Notes: generated by a model from the sequence alone, not told the origin. A stretch of 64,000 bases of DNA from Pedobacter borealis DSM 19626 (GCF_000708285.2 NZ_JAUG01000007.1:33932-97931), one strand, 5' to 3'. Numbered from the stretch's first letter, positions 26,167 through 35,964 are shown. Numbers and translations: made by a program.

Positions 26167-26922
26167 TTACTTTCTGCTTCCGAAAATACGAAGTAAGAAA
26201 AGGAAGATATTTAAGAAATCTAAGTATAAAGACAACGCAGCTACAATAGCCATTTTTTTAGATTCAATCTGAAGAACCTGTTCGCCGCTAGCTTCGATCC
26301 CTTCACCAATTCTTTTGATTTTTTGCACATCATAAGCTGTTAATGCCGTAAATATGGCAATACCAATGAATGCCATAAACAAACTGAACTGCTCACTTTG
26401 AACAAACATATTAATTACACTGGCAATCACTAACCCAATTACACCAACCATTAAAATCGGGCCAAATTTACTTAGATCTATATTGGTTGTGTAACCCATA
26501 AATGCCATAATTCCAAATATTCCTGCAGCCCCTGCAAAACAGCTCACCACTGAACCTGAGGTATAAGTTAATAAGATAAAACTTAAACTAACTCCTGTTA
26601 ATACCGAGTAAAGCACAAAAACGCCAATTAACGCCGGCAATGATAATCTACTTAAACCGAATCCCATTAATAAAACCAGTCCAAGTGGTGCAAACATGGC
26701 TACATAACCAAAAATTGACATGCTCACTTTACCAGTTGTTGGATTAATATTTAAAAGGTATTGCATTAATTCAGCATTTGTACCAAATAAATAGGCCGCG
26801 ACTGTTGACAAACTCAATGCTACGAACATCCATAAGAAGACGTTGGCAAAGAATTTTTTAGAAACAGATTTTTCCTGTACAAAAACACTGTCTTTTTGAT
26901 ATTGATAATTTTGTTGTTCCAT
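26167..26922 (-). CDS. Bax inhibitor-1/YccA-family membrane protein
   Basis: This 251-aa integral membrane protein has about seven hydrophobic segments after a cytoplasmic N terminus that ends FFANVFLWMFVALSLS. The C-terminal KIKRIGEGIEASGE followed by ALSLYLDFLNIFLFLLRIFG is the BI-1 signature with its acidic pair. Family members are calcium-leak channels or YccA-type modulators of the FtsH protease. It has its own likely terminator. Confidence 0.92.
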   Translation of the reverse strand: MEQQNYQYQKDSVFVQEKSVSKKFFANVFLWMFVALSLSTVAAYLFGTNAELMQYLLNINPTTGKVSMSIFGYVAMFAPLGLVLLMGFGLSRLSLPALIGVFVLYSVLTGVSLSFILLTYTSGSVVSCFAGAAGIFGIMAFMGYTTNIDLSKFGPILMVGVIGLVIASVINMFVQSEQFSLFMAFIGIAIFTALTAYDVQKIKRIGEGIEASGEQVLQIESKKMAIVAALSLYLDFLNIFLFLLRIFGSRK

Positions 26923-26959
26923 TTTAAATTTGTGTATTTAACTATATAAAAATAAATAT

Positions 26960-27526
26960 TTAGTTTAATCTTTTTGTCAGCAATTCTTCAACTTTTTTAA
27001 AGAACTGTAAAGGTTTTAATGTGCGCCAGGGCAGATTGTCAAATGCACCACCAAAGTTAATGTAATAATCGATGTTATTATCGCGAAACTCGGTGATTAC
27101 GTGTTCCTGGAAATTCACCCCAACAATCCAGCCATCTTCTACCTCCTGAAACCACTCTTCGTAATAACTGTCATCTGAAGCATGAAAATTCAGTATATTT
27201 TCGCCGATCAGGATAAATTTATTAATGCCTTCATCCATCATCAGCTCTAAAATATCACGCTTCATTAACATAATATCGTTGTTAATGGCATCGTTCCATT
27301 CTCCTATAAATTCTATAACGGCATAACTGCGATCATAATCGGCGTATAACACCTTCATGTATAGGGTATTCGAACCAAACTCGTCCCATTGCGGGTGCAG
27401 TAAAAAATTGTAAATCTGCTTATCGAAGTAAAGTTCTGAATATTCGGTATTGTAAAATGGCGAACGCTCATCTTCTGCCGAAATATAATCATCTCTCCAC
27501 TGGTAATAAGGCTCAATTTCGTGCAT
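26960..27526 (-). CDS. Conserved hypothetical protein
   Basis: This is a 188-aa acidic, soluble protein without a signal peptide or membrane segment. It is rich in aromatic and acidic residues (YYQWRDDYISAEDERSPFY, FIGEWNDAINNDIM). I do not recognise a characterised family. It lies 37 bp upstream of the Bax-inhibitor-1 gene and downstream of murQ, all on the minus strand. Composition and codon use look native, so it is likely a real lineage-conserved gene. Confidence 0.75.
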   Translation of the reverse strand: MHEIEPYYQWRDDYISAEDERSPFYNTEYSELYFDKQIYNFLLHPQWDEFGSNTLYMKVLYADYDRSYAVIEFIGEWNDAINNDIMLMKRDILELMMDEGINKFILIGENILNFHASDDSYYEEWFQEVEDGWIVGVNFQEHVITEFRDNNIDYYINFGGAFDNLPWRTLKPLQFFKKVEELLTKRLN

Positions 27527-27556
27527 ATACTTTAATTATTGAATGAGTCGATTTTG

Positions 27557-27595
27557 AATGATAGAATATCAAAGTTATTCCCACATTCTATCATT
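27557..27595. repeat. 11-bp perfect inverted repeat after murQ
   Basis: AATGATAGAAT (27557-27567) and ATTCTATCATT (27585-27595) form a perfect stem with a 17-nt loop in the 95-bp gap between murQ and the hypothetical gene. There is no T run, so a terminator is not assured. It fits the class of word-type inverted repeats seen at other gene boundaries. Confidence 0.5.
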
Positions 27596-27621
27596 TACTC
27601 CCTCTATCCTTCTCTCATTTC

Positions 27622-28425
27622 TTAGTGTCCTGCTTCAACTGCTTTACGTACACTTCCATAACGGGTTAACAACTCAGCTGCTTCATCGTATCCTATATTT
27701 AGTTCATCGGCCACCATTTGTGTACCGCGGTCTACGAGTTTATGATTGGTTAACTGCATATCGACCATTTTATTGCCAACTACACGCCCCAACTGAACCA
27801 TAACGGTAGTGCTTAACATATTTAATACCATTTTTTGCGCCGTACCAGATTTCATGCGGGTAGAGCCGGTTACAAACTCAGGGCCAACCACCACTTCAAC
27901 CGGAAAATCCGATTCTGCAGCAATTGGTCCGCCGGTATTGCAAACGATGCAACCTGTTAAAACACCATGCTTACGTGCCGTGTTTAATCCGCCGATTACA
28001 TATGGCGTAGTACCTGAGGCTGCCAGGCCAACCAAACAATCTTTCTCGTTAATTTCAAATTCCTGAAGGTCTTTCCAGGCTTGTTCGGCGTCATCTTCAG
28101 CAAATTCTACTGCTCTTCTAATGGCTGTATCTCCACCGGCAATAATTCCAACAACCCAATCAAAAGGAACACCGTATGTAGGTGGGCATTCTGATGCGTC
28201 TACTACACCTAAACGACCACTAGTACCCGCACCTATATAAAAGAGACGGCCACCTTTTTTCATTCGCTCGGCCACTGCCGATGTTAATTTTTCGATCTGA
28301 GGCAAAGATTTTTCAACTGCAAATGCTACAGTTTTATCTTCGTTATTAATGCCCTGCAAAACTTCTAACACCGACATCTGATCGATGTGGTTATAGTTAG
28401 ACTCTTGCTCGGTAACTCTATTCAT
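27622..28425 (-). CDS. murQ: N-acetylmuramic acid 6-phosphate etherase
   Basis: This 267-aa SIS-domain enzyme cleaves the lactyl ether of MurNAc-6-P to GlcNAc-6-P in cell-wall recycling. GAGTSGRLGVVDASECPPTY, with the adjacent glutamate and phosphate-binding serines, is diagnostic, as is STRMKSGTAQKMVLNMLSTT. The N terminus (ESNYNHIDQMSVLEVLQGIN) fits MurQ. It is slightly short compared with the roughly 300-aa E. coli enzyme, as is common in this phylum. Confidence 0.95.
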   Translation of the reverse strand: MNRVTEQESNYNHIDQMSVLEVLQGINNEDKTVAFAVEKSLPQIEKLTSAVAERMKKGGRLFYIGAGTSGRLGVVDASECPPTYGVPFDWVVGIIAGGDTAIRRAVEFAEDDAEQAWKDLQEFEINEKDCLVGLAASGTTPYVIGGLNTARKHGVLTGCIVCNTGGPIAAESDFPVEVVVGPEFVTGSTRMKSGTAQKMVLNMLSTTVMVQLGRVVGNKMVDMQLTNHKLVDRGTQMVADELNIGYDEAAELLTRYGSVRKAVEAGH

Positions 28426-28615
28426 AAATTTAATTTTGATAAAATTCGGTAAATTCTTTCTAAAAACTACCCTAAAAACCCAAAAATATCTGTCATAAAT
28501 TTCAACCTATCGCTCCATCACGTTAATTATTGTTAAATATTATAAACAAAAGACATGAAAATGCAGTTAAAAAATATATCAACTCGCTAATTTTCATAAA
28601 TTTGCAGTAACGCTG

Positions 28616-30223
28616 ATGAAAAAAAACACCCGAAATAACATACTGATCGCTGTAAGCTATTCTGTAATTTTAATAGTGGGCATGTTTTTGGGCATAAAAT
28701 TTATTAAAGATCAAGGTTTTGGCGTTAAAAAGAGCCCTCAACTCGCCAACAACAGCGATGAGAAATTAAATGAGATCTTACACATCATCAACGGTAATTA
28801 TGTTGATGACATCAATACCGATTCGCTTCAAAACTTACCCATAGATAGCGTTCTACACCAACTCGATCCACATAGTGTTTACCTGCCGCCAACCGATGCG
28901 CAGGACATGACCGATAACCTGGAAGGGAACTTTGAAGGTGTGGGCATAGAATATTATATGCTTAACGATACCATGATGGTTACCGGCGTGGTTAAAGATG
29001 GCCCTGCTTACCAGGCGGGGATAAAACTGGGCGATAAAATTCTGAGTATTGATACGGCAGTTGTAAGTGGAAGAAACTTACCAAAAGACCAACTTACGGG
29101 CCGTTTTAAAGGCAGATCAGGAACAGGTGTTAGCGTGGTGCTTTTACATTCAGGTGCACCGCAAAGTAACCGCATTATGGTTACCCGCGGCAAAGTAAAC
29201 ATCAGCAGTATTGATGCGGCCTACATGATCAATAACGAAACAGGTTATGTAAGGATCAGTAAATTTGGCGCCAATACCGATAACGACTTCTCTGTTGCCG
29301 CCAACAACCTGAAAGCAAGGGGCATGAAAAAACTGATTCTTGATTTGCGTGACAATGGAGGTGGTTATTTTACTGCTGCTACAGGTTTGGCCGATCAGTT
29401 TTTAGCTGAAAACAAACTTATTGTATATACACAGGGTAAGCATGAGCCGCGTACCGATTATTTCTCTACGGGCACCGGAGCTTTTCAAAATGGTAAACTG
29501 GCCATCCTGATTAATGAAAATACCGCTTCGGCCAGCGAAATTGTAGCCGGAGCCATCCAGGATCTGGGCCGAGGAATTATTGTTGGCCGCCGCTCCTTTG
29601 GTAAAGGATTGGTACAAGAGCAATTTGCTTTTGGCGACGGCTCTGCATTGAACTTAACCATCGCTAGATATTACACACCATCAGGGCGCAGTATCCAAAA
29701 GTCGTATAAAAAAGGTTACGACGCCTACAAACATGAATTAGACGAACGCATGATGGATGGCGAGCTCACCGGAGACCGTACCTCTTTTCAAGATTCTATT
29801 GAGAAAACAGAGGGTGTAACCGTTCAGCCCACCAGAAAAATCAAACCTCTTGGTGGTATCCAGCCAGATGTATTTGTAAAATTAGACACGAGTGGCTACA
29901 ACAAGTTTTACAGCAATTTAGTGAGCAAAAAAGTGCTTTCTGATTATGTATTTAATGTACTTACCAATAAGTATAGCGCCAGTTTTGTAGAGCAGAACAT
30001 CAATATCTTTACTATAAATGATAACGACTTTAAAGACTTTATCGGGTATCTTCAACGCAAAAATGTAGCGATAGACCGTTTTCAATTGTATAATTCGAAA
30101 AATGTGATCTTGAATGATCTAAAAGCTTTGCTTTGCCGTTACTATCTTGGCGATGTAGGCTATTACAAGGCTGCAAACCAAACCGACAACGCCGTAAGAC
30201 TAGCATTACTTAACCTTCAATAG
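28616..30223 (+). CDS. C-terminal processing peptidase, S41 family
   Basis: This 535-aa CtpA-type protease cuts periplasmic proteins near their C termini. It has an N-terminal membrane anchor (about residues 9-28), a PDZ domain near residues 95-185 (GVGIEYYMLNDTMMVTGVV and AYQAGIKLGDKILSID) and the S41 core. The catalytic pair is Ser305 in NTASASEIVAGA and Lys330 in GRRSFGKGLVQ, 25 residues apart. The C-terminal 170 residues are a variable extension. A TAAATTTG box (28597-28604) matches the Bacteroidetes -7 element but leaves a very short leader. Confidence 0.94.
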   Translation: MKKNTRNNILIAVSYSVILIVGMFLGIKFIKDQGFGVKKSPQLANNSDEKLNEILHIINGNYVDDINTDSLQNLPIDSVLHQLDPHSVYLPPTDAQDMTDNLEGNFEGVGIEYYMLNDTMMVTGVVKDGPAYQAGIKLGDKILSIDTAVVSGRNLPKDQLTGRFKGRSGTGVSVVLLHSGAPQSNRIMVTRGKVNISSIDAAYMINNETGYVRISKFGANTDNDFSVAANNLKARGMKKLILDLRDNGGGYFTAATGLADQFLAENKLIVYTQGKHEPRTDYFSTGTGAFQNGKLAILINENTASASEIVAGAIQDLGRGIIVGRRSFGKGLVQEQFAFGDGSALNLTIARYYTPSGRSIQKSYKKGYDAYKHELDERMMDGELTGDRTSFQDSIEKTEGVTVQPTRKIKPLGGIQPDVFVKLDTSGYNKFYSNLVSKKVLSDYVFNVLTNKYSASFVEQNINIFTINDNDFKDFIGYLQRKNVAIDRFQLYNSKNVILNDLKALLCRYYLGDVGYYKAANQTDNAVRLALLNLQ

Positions 30224-30374
30224 CCATATTTTATATGCTATGGCGGATAAATCCAGCCGTTAAAAAGGATTTTAATTTTACAAATACAACCATATTCAAT
30301 ACAATATTCTTAATTTAAGACAAAAAATAATACTATATTTTGTTTTATTAATTTTGCCAGCAAATCATATCTTT

Positions 30375-31508
30375 ATGGAAGCGAGCAAATTAAAGGAAAA
30401 GGACCAACAGGTATTAAATGATCTGTTAGCGCATGTTAAGAAACAGACCGATTTATTTTTAGGTTATCCCGTTTCAAAGGACTTCGATTATCAATCACTT
30501 TCAGATTTTTTAAAATACCCGATGAACAACCTGGGTGATCCTTTTGTTACTTCGACCTATGGTGTAGGCTCGCGTGAACTCGAAAAAGAAGTAGTCCAGT
30601 TTTTTGCTGAACTTTTCCGTGCCCCTGCAGATAACTGGTGGGGTTATGTAACCAATGGTGGCTCAGAAGGAAATCTTTATGGCTTGTATCTTGCCCGAGA
30701 ATTACATCCAAAAGGAATGGTTTATTACTCCGAAGCTACACATTATAGCGTACAAAAGAACCTGCACCTACTCAACATGTCAAATATCGTTATCCGTACC
30801 CAGGAAAATGGAGAAATCGATTACGAAGATCTTGAACACACCATTAGGATGAACCGCCACATGCCTGTTATCATCATGGCCAATATTGGCACCACCATGA
30901 CCGAAGCACGTGATGATGTAGCCAAAATTAAAAGCATCTTAAAAAAACTGGCTATCCAACATTATTATATCCATGCCGATGCTGCACTTTCTGGCACCTA
31001 CAGTGCATTGATTGAACCCAGACCAGCATTCGACTTTGAAGATGGCGCAGACAGCATCGCCATTAGCGGTCACAAGTTTTTTGGCTCGCCGATGCCTTGC
31101 GGTGTGGTGATTGCCAAAAAATCAAACCGTGATCGGATTGCCCGTTCGGTGGCTTACATCGGAAGTGTTGATACCACCATTACCGGATCTAGAAATGGCC
31201 ATAGCCCCTTATTTTTATGGCACACCATTAAACGTTTGGGTATAACAGGTTTAAAAACCAGAGCCATGCACAGTTTAGCAACTGCAGCTTATACCGAGCA
31301 AAAACTTAAAGTGCTGGGTATTGCCGCATGGCGAAACACGAATGCCATAACTGTAAACTTTCCTACCCCATCTGCAACAATCTGTAAAAAATGGCAGCTG
31401 GCAGCTGAGCAAGGAAATTCGCATATCATCTGCATGCCCAACGTTACGCAAGCGCATATCGATCTCTTGATTGCTGACCTTGAAGCTGAAATTGTGTTGC
31501 AGGATTGA
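30375..31508 (+). CDS. PLP-dependent decarboxylase, histidine-decarboxylase type
   Basis: This 377-aa fold-type I PLP enzyme resembles bacterial histidine decarboxylases that convert L-histidine to histamine. Motifs include NNLGDPFVTSTYGVGSRELE, VTNGGSEGNLYGLYLAREL, YYSEATHYSVQKN, HADAALSGTY and the PLP lysine in AISGHKFFGSPMPCG. I use the ATG at 30375; an in-frame TTG at 30354 would add seven residues not expected in the family. The gene stands alone with no antiporter nearby, so the substrate is inferred from overall similarity only. Confidence 0.83.
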   Translation: MEASKLKEKDQQVLNDLLAHVKKQTDLFLGYPVSKDFDYQSLSDFLKYPMNNLGDPFVTSTYGVGSRELEKEVVQFFAELFRAPADNWWGYVTNGGSEGNLYGLYLARELHPKGMVYYSEATHYSVQKNLHLLNMSNIVIRTQENGEIDYEDLEHTIRMNRHMPVIIMANIGTTMTEARDDVAKIKSILKKLAIQHYYIHADAALSGTYSALIEPRPAFDFEDGADSIAISGHKFFGSPMPCGVVIAKKSNRDRIARSVAYIGSVDTTITGSRNGHSPLFLWHTIKRLGITGLKTRAMHSLATAAYTEQKLKVLGIAAWRNTNAITVNFPTPSATICKKWQLAAEQGNSHIICMPNVTQAHIDLLIADLEAEIVLQD

Positions 31509-31719
31509 TGTTATGCAAACATTTTAATGACCCCGATGTTTAATAACGACGCTAATTAGTATTTACACGTTAAACACACCTCGTGATAAGAATTGTACTA
31601 TGGCTATCAATTTCCCGCTGATCAAGCAGATTAACGCAGCGTAAAATTCCAAATCAGCGCTTTTCTGCGAAATTTGAGGGGAAATTATGTGTACCTTTTT
31701 ATGTTAAACATAATACTGT

Positions 31720-32316
31720 ATGAAAATAATAATTGTAGGCGCGACAGGCACATTGGGCAAAAAAGTAGCGGAAGCTTTTGCGCAAAAACATGAGGTCATC
31801 CACGTTGGAAATACCAAAGGCGATGTTCAGGTAGATATTACCAATTAAGCATCGATTAAAGCCATGTTTAAGCAGATTGGGCCATTCGATGCCTTGATCA
31901 GTACGAGCGGAAAAGGCCCTTTTGCTCCTATAAGCCAGATGACGGGTGAAGTATTTAAGAGTGGCTTACTGGATAAACTATTGGGCCAGGTTAACCTCGT
32001 GCTTATCGGTCAGCATTACATTAATAAAGGTGGTTCATTTACGCTAACTTCGGGCATATTGGCTGATCATCCGTTTGCTGCAGGTGCCGCACTAAGCGCA
32101 ATAAACGGAGGGTTAAATTCTTTTGTTCTCGCTGCTGCTCCAGAACTCGAAAATGGGGTTCGTATAAACGCCGTTAGTCCTAACGTGGTTGAAGATTCGC
32201 CTGCTTATTTCGATTCTTTTCCCGGCGAAATTCCGGTTACCATGGAGAAAGTGGTTAAAACTTACGAGAAAAGTGTACTGGGCATTGTAACCGGGCAGGT
32301 AATAAAGGTTTATTAA
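31720..32316 (+). pseudogene. Short-chain dehydrogenase with an in-frame stop
   Basis: From ATG 31720 the frame reads MKIIIVGATGTLGKKVAEAF, a Rossmann nucleotide-binding start, to QVDITN. A TAA stop follows at 31846-31848. The same frame then continues ASIKAMFKQIGPFDALISTS to a normal end at 32316. Full length would be 198 aa, like small YciK-type short-chain dehydrogenases. Everything else looks intact, so this is a fresh nonsense change or a sequencing error. An ATG at 31864 could restart translation but would lack the cofactor-binding fold. Confidence 0.88.
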
Positions 32317-32420
32317 TTACGCTCGGCATTTTAAGAGATTTTTTTTAACAAAAGCTTGTTCTAAAATTTCGGTTATTCAAAACCCAAAACTTTATATTAG
32401 TCTATCTAACAAACTCAAGC

Positions 32421-32927
32421 ATGATAGAAACAGAACGCCTCATTTTAAGACCATTAACACACGATCAGCTTTTAAAATACATTAAAGATGATCATTCACT
32501 TGAAGAAGAGTTTGGCCTTTTGCCAACCAAAAAAAACATCTCTTCTTCGCTTCACGATGCTCTGGAAGAAACGATTTTACCTAACGTTTTCGATAAGGAT
32601 AAAGATTATCTGTACCATACCTTATGGACAATCATATCTAAACCCGATCATAGAATGGTAGGCGATATCTGTTTTGTTGGTGAGCCTGATCCAAATGGCG
32701 AAATTGAAATCGGCTATGGTACTTACGAAGAATTTAGAGGTAAGGGCTTTATGACTGAAGCGGTTGGTCAATTAATAGAATGGGCCAAGGAGCAGCCAAA
32801 AGTGAAATCCGTTTTTGCCGCCACTACAAAAGATAATGTGGCCTCGTATTCCATTTTAGAAAAAAACAACTTTATCCATCTTGGAGAAGTGGATGATATG
32901 TTAAGCTGGAAAATTGAATTGAAGTGA
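32421..32927 (+). CDS. GNAT-family N-acetyltransferase (RimJ/RimL-like)
   Basis: This 168-aa protein begins IETERLILRPLTHDQLLKYI, the RimJ/RimL start. Its acetyl-CoA segment is EIEIGYGTYEEFRGKGFMTE and motif B is TTKDNVASYSILEKNNF. It transfers acetyl groups from acetyl-CoA to an unknown amine. It stands alone, followed by palindromic repeats. Confidence 0.88.
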   Translation: MIETERLILRPLTHDQLLKYIKDDHSLEEEFGLLPTKKNISSSLHDALEETILPNVFDKDKDYLYHTLWTIISKPDHRMVGDICFVGEPDPNGEIEIGYGTYEEFRGKGFMTEAVGQLIEWAKEQPKVKSVFAATTKDNVASYSILEKNNFIHLGEVDDMLSWKIELK

Positions 32928-32937
32928 CTTAATCTAT

Positions 32938-33045
32938 CGTCCTCGTTTGTAACGAGGATGTACGAGTATGCCGATTGTATCGGCTTAAGTGATTCGAACA
33001 CATTGCAAATGTGTATTTCACTCATCCTCGTTACAAACGAGGACG
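32938..33045. repeat. Nested REP-like palindromes
   Basis: Outer units CCTCGTTTGTAACGAGG (in 32938-32960) and its reverse complement (in 33023-33045) enclose GCCGATTGTATCGGC (near 32970-32984) and ACACATTGCAAATGTGT (near 32998-33014). The outer copies are exact mirror images over 23 bp, so the whole segment can fold as one long stem with two side hairpins. The core TTTGTAA is the same as in the RAYT-flanking elements but the stem sequence is new. Confidence 0.85.
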
Positions 33046-33079
33046 ATAATGATTACCGTTGATGCACGTTTGCAATGCG

Positions 33080-33589
33080 CTACAGCAGGATCTCAAACAA
33101 ACTTAAACTGATTCCTTCATAGTGTTTCGGTAGTCCATCAGTTTTTTCCATGCTTACTGCCCCAACATAATCAAAGCCACAGCCTGTATAATATTCGAGT
33201 AATTTTTCATTATCTGCCCAGGTGTCCATTCTGATAAATTTAATGTTGTTTTTTGGTGCGTAATCTTTAGCCCACTTGATAATTTCCTTCACAAAAGAAT
33301 AACCTCTAAATTCGGGGTGGGTTACAATCCTGTGGATATAAATCGCATCATGATCGCGATCTCCCCAAATTAACTGATCGTTAAACGTAACGGCAAATAC
33401 ACAGGCCACCACCCCATCTACAAGAATTTTATATTGGCGGTTTTCATCAATTTCGGTTTGCACCATTTCTCTGCTAAAGCCTTGCCAGTGTTTATTAAAT
33501 ACTTTTTTCTGGTGGGCAATAGCCATATCGTAAAACTCGAAAATGACATCGATGTCGGATGCCAGGCTGTTTTGTACTTGTAATTGCAT
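33080..33589 (-). CDS. GNAT-family N-acetyltransferase
   Basis: This is a 169-aa acetyltransferase. The acetyl-CoA binding region is IYIHRIVTHPEFRGYSFVKE, followed by IKFIRMDTWADNEKLLEYYTGCGFDYVG, which is GNAT motif B with the conserved tyrosine. The N terminus (MQLQVQNSLASDIDVIFEFY) is typical. Substrate unknown. Palindromic repeats lie on both sides. Confidence 0.88.
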   Translation of the reverse strand: MQLQVQNSLASDIDVIFEFYDMAIAHQKKVFNKHWQGFSREMVQTEIDENRQYKILVDGVVACVFAVTFNDQLIWGDRDHDAIYIHRIVTHPEFRGYSFVKEIIKWAKDYAPKNNIKFIRMDTWADNEKLLEYYTGCGFDYVGAVSMEKTDGLPKHYEGISLSLFEILL

Positions 33590-33629
33590 GAAGTAAAGGT
33601 AAGGGTATTTTTTTTCCGTAAGTTTCGTT

Positions 33630-33718
33630 AGTCGGGATTTGTAATCCCGTCTTTGGAGTTAGCCTTTCATGGATTGCAAATCCACAGAACAGCGCGACGA
33701 GATTACAAATCCCGACGA
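33630..33718. repeat. REP-like palindromes away from the RAYT gene
   Basis: The cluster has CGGGATTTGTAATCCCG (in 33631-33651), TGGATTGCAAATCCA (33670-33684) and an imperfect GATTACAAATCCCGAC unit ending near 33716. It is about 13 kb from the RAYT gene and shares TTAGTCGGGATTTG and the 3' CTTT words with the copies there, showing spread of the family. Confidence 0.85.
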
Positions 33719-33736
33719 ACAAAAAAAGTATCTGCT

Positions 33737-33869
33737 GTCATTCTGAACGCAGTGAAGAATCCCTAGCCTACGAAACACTGCCCTCCAAACTGTCACGGCA
33801 TGAACGTTAGTAAATTCATTAAAGTACACTGTAAACACCATACAAATTCTTCACTGCGTTCAGAATGAC
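33737..33869. repeat. 133-bp element with 24-bp terminal inverted repeats
   Basis: GTCATTCTGAACGCAGTGAA plus GAAT (33737-33760) is repeated as its exact reverse complement at 33846-33869. The centre has no coding capacity. I see no clear target duplication. Sequences of this type (GTCATTCTGA with GTGAAGAAT) are common in Bacteroidetes genomes as short interspersed repeats. Confidence 0.7.
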
Positions 33870-33985
33870 ATGAATAGCAAAAACAAAACAGGGCTGCTTT
33901 CTCTTTCGAATGCAAGCCCTGCTAATATTTTAATCCGGTGTTTTTCAGCCTTAAACCTTCCACCTTTAAACCTTCAACCTCAAAC

Positions 33986-35287
33986 CTATTTTTGTCTGAA
34001 ATAAATCTGGATCGGTGCACCAGAAAAATCGAAGTTTTCTCTCAATTTATTCTCGATGAAACGTTTATACGGATCTTTAATGTACTGTGGCAAGTTGCAG
34101 AAGAAGGCAAACATTGGCGAAGTAGCATTAATTTGCGTGATGTATTTGATTTTAATGTGTTTCCCTTTTAATGCCGGTGGTGGGAATTTCTCGATCAGTG
34201 GCAACATCACATCATTCAATTTAGATGTAGGGATTTTCTTGCTACGGTTTTTATAAACTTCTAAAGCCGCTTCAATTGCTTTAAAAATACGTTGCTTATT
34301 TAATACCGAAGTAAATACAATTGGCACATCGGTAAACGGGCGGATACGCTCATGAATCTGCTCTTCGAAAGCTTTCATCGTTTGCGTATTTTTTTCGATC
34401 AGATCCCATTTATTAACCAAAATTACGATCCCTTTTTTGTTCTTCTCGGCCAGGTGGAAGATATTGATATCCTGACTTTCGATTCCTTCTACTGCATCGA
34501 TCATTAATACCACAACATCAGCTTCTTCTAAAGCTTTAATGGTACGCATTACCGAATAAAACTCTAAGTTTTCTTTAACCTTTGTTTTTTTACGTAATCC
34601 TGCAGTATCGATCAGCATAAACTCATGACCGAACTGGTTATAATGAATTTTGATCGAATCGCGGGTTGTACCTGCATTTGCAGTAACAATATTACGCTCT
34701 TTACCTATTAATGCATTAACCAAAGAAGACTTGCCCACATTCGGACGACCTGCAATGGTAATTTTAGGCAATTGGTTTTCTTCTTCCGGGATATCTTCGA
34801 AATTTTTAACAACCTCGTCCAACAACTCTCCTGTTCCAGAACCCGTCATTGATGACAATGCATATACATCACCTAATCCGAAACCATAAAAAGTATGGAT
34901 TTCGTTATATAAAGCGGTATTGTCTACTTTATTTGCACAAACATAAACAGGTTTATTACTTCTGCGCAGTACCTGGGCAATATCATCATCTAAATCGGTG
35001 ATGCCTGTGGTTACATCCACCATAAAGATTAATACACTGGCTTCTTCGATGGCGATCATTACCTGCTCGCGGATGGCGGCTTCGTAAACATCTTCTGAGT
35101 TGGCTACATAACCACCAGTATCGATTACTGTAAATTGTCTGTCTGTCCACTCACCCACTCCATAGTGCCTATCGCGGGTTACCCCGCTGATATCATCTAC
35201 AATCGCCTTACGGCTTTCGGTTAATCTATTAAAAAGGGTGCTCTTGCCTACGTTTGGCCTGCCTACGATGGCTATAATATTACTCAT
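33986..35287 (-). CDS. der: Ribosome biogenesis GTPase Der
   Basis: This is a 433-aa GTPase with two tandem G domains and a C-terminal KH-like domain, needed for 50S assembly. Both P-loops are visible ([14 protein letters not shown] near residue 8 and [14 protein letters not shown] near 182). The G3 motifs are IDTGG and IDTAG, and the G4 motifs are ANKVD and VNKWD. Length is normal. It lies in a der-tlpA-era stretch on the minus strand. Confidence 0.97.
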   Translation of the reverse strand: MSNIIAIVGRPNVGKSTLFNRLTESRKAIVDDISGVTRDRHYGVGEWTDRQFTVIDTGGYVANSEDVYEAAIREQVMIAIEEASVLIFMVDVTTGITDLDDDIAQVLRRSNKPVYVCANKVDNTALYNEIHTFYGFGLGDVYALSSMTGSGTGELLDEVVKNFEDIPEEENQLPKITIAGRPNVGKSSLVNALIGKERNIVTANAGTTRDSIKIHYNQFGHEFMLIDTAGLRKKTKVKENLEFYSVMRTIKALEEADVVVLMIDAVEGIESQDINIFHLAEKNKKGIVILVNKWDLIEKNTQTMKAFEEQIHERIRPFTDVPIVFTSVLNKQRIFKAIEAALEVYKNRSKKIPTSKLNDVMLPLIEKFPPPALKGKHIKIKYITQINATSPMFAFFCNLPQYIKDPYKRFIENKLRENFDFSGAPIQIYFRQK

Positions 35288-35290
35288 GGT

Positions 35291-35400
35291 GTTCTTTTGA
35301 TAGTTAATGGCTTATAGTTAATGGTCGTGATGTTTAGGCAAGCTGCTCAAACTATTTGGCTATCAGCCATTGACTATCAACTACTAACCGATTTATTTCG
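35291..35400. repeat. Inverted word repeat upstream of der
   Basis: GATAGTTAATGGCTTATAGT and TATTTGGCTATCAGCCATTG with GACTATCAACTAC form an imperfect inverted repeat from AGTTAATGG-like words. The der promoter must be in or upstream of it. Confidence 0.5.
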
Positions 35401-35441
35401 GGCTGCAAAGGTAAGGTTAATTTTCGTAACCTCCATTAATA

Positions 35442-35948
35442 TTAATTTTTATACTTTTCTAAAAGTCCTTTTATTACCTCTTCGGTTAATTGATTTCCTT
35501 GCAATAAGGGAAAGCCCTCCCACCTAACAATTCCTTTCGGATCGATAAGAATAGCATGCGGGATGCCTTTAACCTGAAGTGAGTCTTTTACCGTTCCCTT
35601 AGTGTCTATGGCTTCAAAATAGTTGATTTTAGGATTATTAAAAGCTTCTACTTTTTCTGCTGCTTCATCAGAAACACCAATAATTACAATTTTATCGGCA
35701 TATTTCTTTTGAAGATCGTTTAATGTAGGGATATATGCCCTGCATGGTCCGCACCAGGTTGCCCAAAAATCGATCAGCACAAACTTCCCTTTGGTATCGG
35801 GCTGGTTCGAAATCCATTTTTCAACAACTAAGTCTGGCGCTTTTTCGTTCAGGATAGATTTTGCCCACAATTTTTTACCATTGTTTGATTCCTGGGCAAA
35901 AACTGCTGTACCGATCAGCAGTAAGAGAAACGTCAAATTTTTCTTCAT
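35442..35948 (-). CDS. TlpA-family thiol:disulfide oxidoreductase
   Basis: This is a 168-aa exported thioredoxin-fold protein. A signal peptide (MKKNLTFLLLLIGTAVFAQ) precedes a redox domain with the active site WCGPC (Cys66, Cys69) in LIDFWATWCGPCRAYIP. The cis-proline loop is in VKGIPHAILIDPKG. It acts in the periplasm. It has no DUF4369 domain, unlike those at 58-64 kb. Confidence 0.92.
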   Translation of the reverse strand: MKKNLTFLLLLIGTAVFAQESNNGKKLWAKSILNEKAPDLVVEKWISNQPDTKGKFVLIDFWATWCGPCRAYIPTLNDLQKKYADKIVIIGVSDEAAEKVEAFNNPKINYFEAIDTKGTVKDSLQVKGIPHAILIDPKGIVRWEGFPLLQGNQLTEEVIKGLLEKYKN

Positions 35949-35964
35949 ATCCTAAAAATCGAAA

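Noticed and set aside
30354..30374. TTG start for the PLP decarboxylase
   Set aside because: An ATG 21 bp downstream fits the family start better.
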